A stretch of DNA of 64,000 bases from Mansonella perstans (lineage: Eukaryota > Nematoda > Chromadorea > Rhabditida > Onchocercidae). The notes under the pieces were generated by a model. It ran no database searches. It was not told the DNA's origin and saw nothing but the letters and a program-made list of their open reading frames with translations. Positions within the stretch are counted from its first letter, which is position 1, and each line of letters opens with the position of its first letter. The position numbers were made by a program, and so were the translations under genes. Positions 18,113 to 29,600 of this stretch are shown piece after piece. The DNA is taken from the NCBI GenBank assembly GCA_037074765.1, contig JBAMDO010000207.1:34683-98682 (forward strand), in the 5' to 3' direction.

Positions 18113-20527
18113 TCATTCGTCATGAAATTCATCGAAATCATATTGAATTTTTTTCTTGACTGGACCGTGAAATCTTTCCGGAGTTATAAATTTCATTTCA
18201 CCATTCGCTTTTGCACTTGCCTAAAAATGCCGAATTTGAGATTGATTATTTTGGAGCGGAAATCGATTTACAATTTTTGCAAATTTAATTTATATTAGAA
18301 AAAAACAATAAGGTTTTGGAATGAAAATTAAAAATTTTTCATTCCTTTTGGTAATTGAAATCATTTCACTCTTCTTTTTTTTTTTTTTTAAATCGAAGAT
18401 AAAATTTGCAAAGCAACCAATTGATCATTAAATTGAAGAGGGAAAGGATACATTAACTCACCTGTAGTACAGGTATACATGCTAGAGCGATTGTTTCAAT
18501 TTCTTCTGAATAGGTTTGGCACAGTTCGTCAAATTGCAGCACACGAATTTGATATCGAAGCGGTTCGCATTCAAAGATTCGTTTACCAGTCAATTTAGAT
18601 GGCGGATGAGCGCACATGCAGCGTACTTCTGTCAGAGCTGCGGGAATTCTCTTAAAATATTATTTAAAAATATAAATGCCAATATTTTTTCATAAAACTA
18701 CACATTTTATTTCTTTAAGTTTTTTCTTGAAGTTTTTTTTGAAATTGAGACAATTTAATTGAGGCCATTCCCACTCAGGATTATTCAGTTTAGTTTTAGA
18801 TTGAACAACTTTCGATGATCAAACTTTCATTTGCAACTTAAGCATTGTCAAATTTATCAAAGAACAGAAATTAAAATAACAATATCAGTTTCAGTTCTTT
18901 CTTCCTCTTTTTATCACCTTATTCATTCTATTGCAACAATTCAATTCCTCTTTTCAAAGTAAACTGAACCATTTACTAATTTTTGGATTGATCAAAAATC
19001 AATTAATATAGGCGGAAAGGATACGAAACGATATTGCTAACCGTAAATTGATGAGAAATTTAAATAGGACAGCATTTTGAGCATTCATTTATGCGGTGAG
19101 TTCAACTTCGGCAAATACGAGATGCCGTGATTTCATGCTTACCAAAGGAATATTCCTGACTGTGAACAGTGCTTATTTAAATGCTGCTTGGAAATAGTTT
19201 CAAATTTTAGCTATCAAAAGCAAAAATACATCAGATCCGTTCTCATCATTTAAAAAAAAGAATGGGAATATACCATTGGATTATAATTCAGGAAATATTC
19301 GAAATAACACAGTGCTCGTTCTCTCAGTGGTATATCCGGTGTTGTTGGCGGGAATCTCGGTGTTTCGCAGTCGACAACTCCATGACTAACTTGTTCGCCA
19401 TCTTTTAGTGCATCTAACTGAAGCAAAAGATGCATGAAAATGATTTGATTAATAGGCTGACTTACTTTACAAATATTCAAAAAAGTTCAAGAGGTAAGAG
19501 ATGAGCTTACGACGAAATGAACTTTAATCCCGTGGTATTTCATTGTTCCGTTCATAGAAACACGGTGCTATTTTTCTTTTGGTTCTATGAGCCCAAAATC
19601 TTTAAGAATTAAAAAAAAAAAAATTTTTTTTTTTAAGAATCATTGTTATTATGTAAATCTGTGCAGCTACTTGTGTTTTCAACATTTTTTCGACTACCTT
19701 TTTAGGATCGTTTTTTATTTCTGGAAAATGGAATTAAATTCCCTTCTAATATATCTTCTGAGACAGCATGTTCTTTTGTGAGAAATTATTCGTTTGTACT
19801 CCTCTAAAGTTATAAACCTTTAGTTTCCTTATTTACAACTTTTATTTAAATAGAAGAAGATTGATTATTCTTTTAGGACAAATACATTTGGATACATTTG
19901 GATGATTCACGTAAATTTCTTTATTTGTTACTTGAACACAACTTTTGCTACACCTCTTTCGTCATTTGAATGTATGATAAATTGATATCATAGTCAAGCA
20001 CTGGAAAAGGAAGTTGCAAAAATATTGAAAATAGTGAGATGAGGCACGAAATGATTGAATGCTTTCAAAAAGTGAATAAAATTTACTCAAACCTGTAAAT
20101 TCAATAATGACTGCTGATAAGTGGGCGCAATGGGTGTATAATGTGAGGCATTCTTTCTGTGTAACCATTCCGCGAAACTCTGATGATGATCTCGTCTGTT
20201 GTAACGATAGAAGCATTCTGAATCTCGTAATTCCAACACCGTCTTATCTATATATTGTCCGTCGCTGAAAAGGAAAAACAACAAATTACTACTTTGAAAC
20301 AAATTACCTTGCATAAGTTACCTAAATTCAACTTATTTTCTGCGAAAATTCAACTTATTTCTGTTTTTATCTAATGAACATATCTTATTAGTAAATATTA
20401 TTATCTTAAATAAATGAAGTATAAAATCAAAATTGGGCATAATTGAATACCTTTCAAAATTCTTGCATCCAATAAAAATCACAAGCCAAAATGGCTGTCC
20501 CAAAATTAGAGTTAGCAAAGCCAGTGT
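18113..20527 (-). CDS. IL-17-like secreted cytokine, 5' exon not found
   Basis: Minus-strand exons 20527-20451, 20264-20093, 19417-19274, 18650-18462 and 18220-18113 join in phase into 229 codons and a stop. The first visible exon is hydrophobic ([18 protein letters not shown]) and looks like a signal peptide. It has no ATG and an in-frame TAG lies just before it, so a start exon must be further upstream. The core matches the IL-17 fold signature: [20 protein letters not shown] (family pattern R.P..l.EA.C.C), then [13 protein letters not shown] (the v.VL strand), then [13 protein letters not shown] (V.C.CV/PV strand). Nematodes have IL-17-type ligands (ILC-17 in C. elegans) acting on neurons through IL-17 receptors. 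A 38-residue basic/acidic tail follows the fold. Assignment is by motif spacing, not a search. Confidence 0.7.
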
Positions 20528-22439
20528 CTAAAATCATTCATTAAATTAAGTAAATTATAGCAAAATATTAGAAAGATTGACATTATTTTTTCGCTTAAAT
20601 TTCAAACAAATCAGTTATTTTTTCTTTTTTTTTGCAATTATTAATTCATTTCACATTTTACTTATAAAAAATACTATACTCTTTTCGTCTTTTATTTAAA
20701 TTGGAATTTAATTGTTATTTGTTAGAATTTGATTAGATATATCAATAAATAAGTAAATAAATATTTATGTATATAAATAAGTAAATAAATATTTATGTAT
20801 ATAAGTAAATAAATATTTATGTATGTATATATATACAAATATTTATGTATGTATGTTCGAAAATCTATTTCAAAAACAAATATATATTCACATATATATT
20901 CTTTCATAATAAAATATTTCATTTTTAATTTAAAATCACTTTTTATCTTATCTATCTTTATCAATAAACATTCGACTTATCTGCCTGATTATTCAAACAT
21001 AAACAATTGCCGCACCCACCATAACATAGCATTCATGCGTTATTTGTGATTTTAAAATCATGATTATGCTTGTACTAGTGTAAAATTAATAACAAATCAT
21101 AACTTATGGTTATATATGCACAATTAGCCAATACTGCCTCGTGATTACAAATATTTAATATTAGCTGCGTATATCGTTAATTAATTCTAATTATCTGTTA
21201 TTCGCAATAATCATAACTTACAATTACAATGATTATCACTTTTCAAAATGACGTCTAAATGATTATTTGTCGAAGTGCTCACACTTATTATTGCAAAATT
21301 ATCGCATTAAATGCAAAAATCAATTCCATTTCGAAATTTTTTTTTTTGCATCAAAAAAAACAAACATTGCGATGCATTAATTAATTGTTGTGTGAACTTA
21401 ATAAATTGTTAATTGTTCGGAAGTTTTTGGAATGATTGGAATTTCTTAAGAGCACACATGAACATTTTTTACTCTATAATTATAAAAATATGCATTTTTA
21501 TACTAAATGAACTCAGAATTCCAGATTTCATTGATCATATCATTAACAGTTTTAATTCAACAACTTTTCACTATTTCTTTTTTTAATTTCGACATATACT
21601 AATTATTGCAAAACCGTTTTGAACACTGAAAAAATCACAAATGTACATTGATTCAATGAATTCTGTTGATCAATCAACGAACAGAATGAAATTTAATTGC
21701 TCAAATTTGTTATCAAATTAATACTAAATGTTTTAAATGAGTTCAAATGAAATGGAAATTTTTATAATCTTTGCAACTATTCAACTAACCAGATGATCAA
21801 ACTGAGCAATTGTCACTTAAATGACAACAAAGTTATTTTTTTGTTCATTGAAATTTTAATTTCCCTTTTTAAATTCTTTTTTTGATTTAATTTATGTTAT
21901 TTTTACGTGATTTTTTTCTTCCTATGTTTCCAAAAAATTATTGTATTCCGTACAAAGGTGAATTATTTAAAATTGTCGAAATTTTTAATTGATAGTAAAT
22001 CTGCTTTTACAATTTAATAAAATTTTATTAAAATAGGAAATGAGATATGAAATATTTTTATAAAATTTTTATCATGCTACAAATTTTCTCATAATATATT
22101 TGATGAAAATGGAGGCACAGTTACCTCTTGGCCCATGGGACAAATTCAAGCGCTAATTCAAATATTCTAATCAAAAAAAGAAATTATAACCTGAGTAGCA
22201 AAAAAACATTTCAGATTATTTAATTTTTGTTTATCATTTTTTAACTTCTTTAACATATTTACTCAAACATTCATGAAGTTGCCATTCTGATTGTCGCTTT
22301 GAAATTTTAAATGATTTCAATTCAATCCTATCGTTTATCTTTATGCTTATCCGATCCTGATTTTACAAATGATTTCTATGATAAATAATAATAACGTTAA
22401 TTCCCACTGCTTCGCAATTGTTGATTTCATCTTAAACTG

Positions 22440-22705
22440 CTGCTGTTGTTGTTGTTGTAGTTGCATCCAAAAGTGCATCATATGCAATGGTGGATAGTAG
22501 TGATTAGTCCGAATAGTTCTTGTTGAATATTTAATTACAAATCGTTGTTGTTGTTGTTGTTGTAGGCAAAAGCATACAAATGCTTAAATGACAGATAATA
22601 TTGATTAGTTCGAGTAGTTCTTGTTGAATATTTAATTGCAAGTTGTCGATTGTTGTTGCATCCAAAAGCACATAAAAGTAAATAAAGATAATGTTAATTA
22701 GTACG
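22440..22705. repeat. degenerate ~100-bp direct repeat with (TTG)n leaders
   Basis: Two clear copies and one partial copy. Each starts with a GTTGTTGTTGTAG-type run, continues with CAAAAG(T/C)AT, and contains ATTAGT(C/T)CGA(A/G)TAGTTCTTG followed by TTGAATATTTAATT(A/G)CAA. The third copy keeps the TTG leader and the ATTAGTACGA word only. Confidence 0.65.
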
Positions 22706-24221
22706 ATTCATCATTTTATCATGTTTCTATTGAATCTTTAACTAAAAAAATTACTATCTAGAACAGTTCGCAATATAATAAAAATCGCATTTTTTATTCC
22801 AGTTTGTTTTTACATTATTTTTTCTATCGTTTCAATTTCATATTTACTTAAAGTTTATTTAACAGCAAATAAAAGTTGACATGACAAAACAGTATTTGCC
22901 AGCTTAGCTTTATAAAATGTTTTTGAATGAAACAACAAAAGTAAATAGTTGTGACAATGTGATGACATTGTATATACAATAGGATGTGACATATTTTTTA
23001 AAAGCTTAAAAATTTTCTTTTTCATTTACAGTTGATATAATTGAAGCAGAAGAATTTCAACTGCTATTTAAAATTTTTAACATTTTTTTGATAATTATGG
23101 GATCTTTTTTCACTAAAATGATAGTTTTTCTATTTTTCAGTAAAATACCTACCATAAACAACTTATCTGATCAAAAGCATTACATTTAGTTATTGATACA
23201 AATGAGTTTCGCTAATATTTATTATTTCGTTATGCTTCAATTTAATCATTCATTGCTTCTTTTTATTTTGACGTAACATTTATTTAATTTGCTACCAGTA
23301 TAAGCGTCTACTTTATGATTATATAAGTTATTATCATGATTATCACATGTATATCAATTTTAGCTTTCTTTTTTAGTTTCAAACTATGACAGTGCATTTA
23401 CGTAAATTTCGAAGTTCAATAATTTTATTCATTCCAATCTTCAAATTGATTTAAAGATGGAATAAAGTTTTTTCTAATTTAGAAATTCAAAGATGAGCTT
23501 ATTTTGATTTCAAAGTTTTTTTACTTTTTGGACTCCAAAACAATATTTTTGTCTTATCAATTGCCTTATTACAGTAAATGCATTATCATTCCTTTTATTA
23601 ATGCAAATAATTATTCAGTAACACATTAAATTGATTAATTTTCCTTTTGATTTTAAACTTCATTTCGACTTATTAATATATCCATCATTGCATTCATTGT
23701 TGTTCATTGGAGAATATCGAAAATATGTCAGTTATGCCTGATATAGCATATTCCGGCAATTAATATGCTTCATCTTTTCATTACTGCCCATTCAGGAAAA
23801 TGGCCATCATGATTTATGGTTGATGGTCATAAAATATTATAAATTTCAGAATTACTTTGAAAAGCCAACAGAAAATATATTTTGATATATATCACTTAGC
23901 TATTAGAACTGAAACAGTGTAATCATGCTTTGACATGAGTCATATTCAGGATTTTCACATTCAGACTCTTGTCATAACATAACCAGAAGATATTTAGCAC
24001 AGTAAAACTAAATCAAATGTTAACTATTCTTAGATATCAAGTAGTTTAAATAAAAAAAAGCAGAATTCAAGTGCATAATTCCTCAATTTTTTTCAGATAA
24101 ATGAACATTCTTCATTACTTCTTAATGAATACCCAATATCGCTTTATTGCTGTTTTCTTAAATTCAAAAATTATATTGTTGTCAAATCATGACGTCTTTT
24201 TTTTACGTCTCTAATTTTTGA

Positions 24222-24344
24222 TCACCTTCAGTTCGAGCCAATCTCGTAATTCATTGGACCAACAATTTTGGTGCTTATATGTTCATACCATACTTACCAA
24301 CATTTCTGAATGATAGCACGATGCCAATTGCATTCGTACACTAA
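24222..24344 (+). pseudogene. relic SLC17-type exon
   Basis: The frame reads SPSVRANLVIHWTNNFGAYM then FIPYLPTFLND and stops after STMPIAFVH. It aligns with exon 7 of the SLC17 gene ([20 protein letters not shown] then [11 protein letters not shown]). A TGA directly precedes it and a TAA ends it, with no other SLC17 exons nearby at the expected spacing. It is most likely a fragment of a decayed paralogue. Confidence 0.5.
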
Positions 24345-25536
24345 TTATATAATTAGCTTATATTTCTTATCCTTCATTAATTAAGTTAGATAAAAAAAGA
24401 AAGTTAAAAACTATTACAGCAACAATTAGTAATTTCACTTTTTTTTAAAAATTATTTTCAGTTTGCTCTGATTGATAATTTCCAAGCATTTTTAAAGTCT
24501 GATAATTTTATATTAGTACTTTTAATTACTATTTTATTTTATTTTTCAATTGTATACAAATTTTAAAGCGCTAAATAGAGAATTGTTCCTCTTATCTATA
24601 TCAAATTAATTGAATAATGGATTTATCAAAAAAAAAAAAAAAAAAGAAAACGAAATACTAATGCCAGTAATGATGAATTGCGACAACATAATCAAAAGAT
24701 GAAATTTTTAAAGAAAGGTAATTTAAATGTTAAAATAGCGGAAGAGAGAGAGAGAGAGAGCGAAAAGTAAAATAATTTGTAGTTTTAAAAATAATCGAAA
24801 TGTTCATAGATAAAAATTTATGTATAAATATTGTTTTAATTCAAATAATTGTCATACTTTTGACATTAACATCTATTAAAAACGTTTCCACATAAAGGAT
24901 TCATCAAACAAAGCTCATTTCATTGTGTGCCTAAATTAATGAACCCATTTATTCTCTTTTCCATTGTATGACAATTGCTTCTAAAAAAAAATTCCTTTGT
25001 TTGAGAATTATGCTTACATGCTATGCTATGAAATCACGCCCATCTCTCTAAAAGATTTCGCTTTTTGATAGCTTTTATTTCTTGTTAGCTCAGCTTATCA
25101 GTCCTTAATTACCATCCATTTACACTATCGATTATCATTTGTTGTGTGCTGTTGGTATCAATAATAGTATTGAAATAAGTATTGTACTATCAATTCGAAT
25201 AAATTTCTATGAGCTTTCTAAATTCAACTTATTTACAACATTAACTAATTACAGTAAAATTTCATTGATTAACATTTTTTTTTTTCGCCGAAGCGTATAA
25301 ATAACACTGAAATTAGTCTGAAAAAAAAAAAAAAAAAAAACAAGAAATCAGTAAGTTTATTTTGAATAAATTATTTTCATTTAGTATATGTAAAAAATGA
25401 ATATAAATGTATATATGAAATCTTGGAATTTGTTCAAAATACATAACAATTCACATTACAAATACTTGTAAAGCAGTAGCTTTATGCAAGGTCTTCAATC
25501 ATGCACTGATTATTTATCTTTTGAATTTTTTTAGGA

Positions 25537-25665
25537 AATTTCACATTTGCAATGTTAGAATTTTCTACAAACGATTTAGATGAGAAACTTTTGTGTAGTA
25601 CGGTACAATTTGGTGCAATTGACAACAGTTATTTCTTTCCATGTACAAGAAATTGTACCAGATAA
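25537..25665 (+). other. possible exon after a strong acceptor, unrecognised
   Basis: A TTTTTTTAG acceptor at 25534 is followed by 42 open codons in one frame, with balanced amino-acid use (NFTFAMLEFSTNDLDEKLLC then STVQFGAIDNSYFFPCTR) and three cysteines, ending in TAA. It lies 950 bases before the first recognised astacin-like exon on the same strand. It could be a prodomain exon with an unseen donor, or chance. Confidence 0.25.
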
Positions 25666-26616
25666 TGGTAATAAGGAATAATCCTGATTAACGTATTGTA
25701 ATGATGTTAGTTGGTTATATTTTACTCTAAAGATTTTCTCGAATTAAAACGACGATTCAGTAAGACATTTCAGGATAAATATTATAGTTAAGCCAAAGAA
25801 CTGACCATGAACGAGAGAAAAAGAAAGTAAGCTCTATTTCTATTAGCTTTTGCAAATCAGATATGAGAAAAGTAATTAATAATAAAAATTATCCGCGATA
25901 TTTGAATATCCGGTAGATCAAGGGAAATGTGAAAGAGGAAGAGGAAAATAGCTTGAAAAGGGAAAGGAATAGGTGTAAGATAATAATAGAAAGACTGAAG
26001 TGAATAGACTATTGGTCATTTGTTGCAGTGGTCAGCTGCAATTTAGCACTAGTGTCACATCAGTCCATTCTCTTTTTCTTGTCTCTTGTATTCATTCCAT
26101 TAACCCTACTGAGCTTAAAGGTTATTCAGTTCATTGTCATCACTACTACTACTGCTACGATTACTACAACCACTGCTGCTACAACTGCTAGTGCTTTTAA
26201 TGTATCAATAATTCCTACGATAAAACAATAAGAGCTGCTACTATCAGTTTAATAACTGTTACTACTACAGCAATTATTATCAATACAATAAATACTGCTA
26301 CTAATTGTAAAACTGATATTGGTACCAATCTATTATTGCATTATCGTTGCTGATTATTAGATTGTTTTTCTCGTACTCCTTAAGTCTTATAACCAGGTGT
26401 ATCCATTGGACATACGTATATGCTGATTACTTCATTAGTCTACAAGGATATAAAAATGGTAATCAGTAGTAATAGCAGCTGTTGGATGTGGCATCGAAGT
26501 ATTATCGTTATTATTTATCTGGTAACAATTATTATACTAGCATACAAATCTTATTCATTTAATACTTTTGATAAGTAAGCAAGCATATACTTTCGAAGAA
26601 ATTTTATTTGTTTCAG

Positions 26617-29600
26617 ATTTCTTACGCATATTCTGCGGAAATAATTCCATATGAGTTTCACTCAAATAATGGTAAATAATTTTGAAATTTCATTCTTTTC
26701 TTATTATAATTTTAATCATTTAATTATCAAGTAAACAGTCATACTTGAATGCAATTATAACAAACTTAAATGTGCATCTTTCATTTTCATTTGAATCATA
26801 AAACTTTGATTTATCAGCTTTTTAAGCTATTCAAATTTTTCAAATGATGCGATTTCTATTTTATCCAAAAAATTTAAAAAGAAACTAACATATTTTCAAT
26901 TTCAAATAAAGTTGCCGGAAAATTTATACTTAAAATCAAGAAGACTGAAGTTACAATGCGAAATTAAATCCATAAAATTCTAAAGAAAAAATTTATTCAA
27001 TCTAAAAATTATAATTCAAAATTGCATATCATGAAGAAAAAAGCTTTACAGATGAATCAATTAACAAATGCTTACAACGGGCAATGGAAATAATCACTGA
27101 TAAAACATGCCTTTCATTTGAACCAATAACTACTATCACCGATATAAATATGAAGTCAATTTCATTCATGCAATCATCGTAAGTTTAAAACAAATTTTTT
27201 GGTAATAATTATTAAATTTCATTTGGTATTTTTATTAGAAGAAGAATTGATTGATAGTATTTTATGAATAATTGAGGACAAATTTTGATTAAATCAAAAA
27301 ACTGAATTAAATTTAGCAAAAAAAGTAAATAAAGAAGTGCTTTCAAGCAATAAAATTTCGTACTGTAAATAAGCTATAATATTTCCAACCTAATTGCAAT
27401 CGTTTTTTTAATTAATTTTTTCATAAATCTAATTGACAATATACAGAATAGTCTTGCCAATTCTAACACTGATAAGTCTCCCCATTCCTTTTTGTTTTCT
27501 TGTTCAAAAGACTTCCGTAAACCACTTTCACATAATATATTTCGGTTAATTTTATTCAATTTTCTGCTTCATTAATTTCGAGTACTTATTTCAAATTATA
27601 GACCTACGTTAAATGATATCACTACCAAATGCTCAGCAATTGACTGAAGTGCGTAATAGATTTGATCTGATTTGATCCGGGGATAAGTGGTCATTCATAA
27701 AATTTTCATTAAATTCTCTCTTTCCATGTTTCTCTCTCTTCCCAAAATTATAATTTGGTCTAATTTTTAACGGAATTAAAATTCACTGATTTAACTAGCT
27801 TCATTCAAGTTTAAATTTTTAACGATTTATAAACGTCAATGTGATAAGTAATAATCTAAGCAAAAATCTACATATCGTAGTTTTTAGAACCATAAGGCGA
27901 TTTAATTTCTTAGAAATGTTAAATTTATTAATTAATTAGCTAATTATAGCCAATTAATTAATTCAAATAATATATATATATATATAAGCTTGATAGAGTT
28001 TTGCCATCACCACGGAAATTAGCAGTACTCTAAAATCGTTTTTTGCTTTTGTCAAATTTGGAAGATACTGTAGTTAATTAATGATTTTGTTCGATTAATC
28101 AGGTGCATATTTGACATGTCACAATTACTGTTTGTTACTTGATTTATTTCTGTCAATTTCAGATTCTGTTCATGGCAAAAATCGAACCGAACGATGCATT
28201 TAAATGGAAAATGTTTGAATGTAAACTAGCAAAATTAAACATTTCATTAATTTTTTTAATATTTTAGGAAAATACATAAATATAAATATGCAAAATATTT
28301 TTTCAAAATAAAAATTAAAAATAGAAATCTAATGGAATTTTTCAGTGTTACATTATGAATTTTACTCCAACTACATTATAATATTGTTTAATTTAATTTT
28401 ATGCAAACTTTATTTTACAAATATTGCATTTCTTATTTTTTTTAAGGAAGAATTTAAATTAACGAAAAAGAAATTTTTTTAAAGGAATTATCGCTATCAT
28501 CATCATCATCATCATCATCATCATTAAAGTCATTGTTGTGGACTGATGATGCATGTTTGGCGGTATTGTCACATGCTCTTTCTGACACTGCATCATCATT
28601 ACCAATTCGTACCCAAGTGATTCATCAAATCAACACAATGTACAACTGTACAGGTACAACACCCTATAATTATTGTTAATTATTGATTATTCAGCATTAA
28701 ACTACATGCTTGCAATGAAAATTATTTAATTATCCATAAAACAGCTGCATAAAAATCAGCGTTGCAGCTAACAAATATAATACATGCACTTAAAGATAGA
28801 CTCAGATACAGACATGCAAACATCCTATAAACATATGTTCATTTGATGTTAACTAGAATTAATCATATCCGATGTGCCTTTTTCTGACCTTTGTATATTT
28901 CTGACCTTTGCCCCTTTTTCACTAGTGACAAAGAGAAATGAAGGGATGTTTGTGTCACATTGATTTACTGTAAAATAAATTTTACATTTTGAAAATTTCA
29001 CTTAAAATTGTCAGCAATTAAATACAACCATTGAATTCTATAACTTCGAAATTATTTTTTACAACTTAATAATTTTTAAGAAGCATAAAAGAATTACTTG
29101 TATTAATTCAAATTCTTCAATAAATTCATTAATTATCAATTTTTTTAAATAGTATTATTTGAAAAAACCATTATAACAGTGTAATAAATAATCGGAAAAT
29201 AATGATAATTTATATTCAGCCATCTGCAACATTTAATATAACTCATTATTGTTTTAATTAATAATTAAGGAGGGAAATTTGAAAAAATTTTATGCAAATT
29301 ACTGTAGTTGCACAAGATATTCATTCTAAAGATTGTCACAAACATTCTGAAAAAATGATGAAACAAATAAAAAAGATTCAAAACTGAAGGAAATTCAGAA
29401 AAATATTCTTTACTCCAATTATTATAATAAGTATTGCTTTAATTAGGAAAAAATTACCTCTATACTGAAAGGAGGATAAAAAGTTCAACTATCACTAGGT
29501 GATAAACTAGCAACAAAGCTACAAGAGCTATCCAAAAACATAATACGAGGAAAAGGAGTAGCCAGCATAACAGACATTAATAATAATAATTATTATCATT

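Larger units (their letters stand above)
20528..26616. other. intergenic, mostly featureless AT-rich DNA
   Basis: No supported gene. It should contain the missing first exon(s) of the IL-17-like gene (minus strand) and of the astacin-like gene (plus strand), but I could not place either. Named contents are a degenerate ~100-bp repeat at 22440, a relic SLC17 exon at 24222 and an open stretch at 25537. Otherwise it holds homopolymers and short TTG, ATA and GA repeats. Confidence 0.5.

Noticed and set aside
19957..20003. Possible extra exon of the IL-17-like gene (acceptor TTTTCCAG, frame [15 protein letters not shown])
   Set aside because: Phase does not fit the preceding donor at 20092; skipping it gives a clean phase-0 join from 20093 to 19417.
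26489..26540. Second relic SLC17 exon (AVGCGIEVLSLLFI, like exon 9)
   Set aside because: Similarity is short and weak, and spacing from the 24222 relic is odd; not separable from chance.
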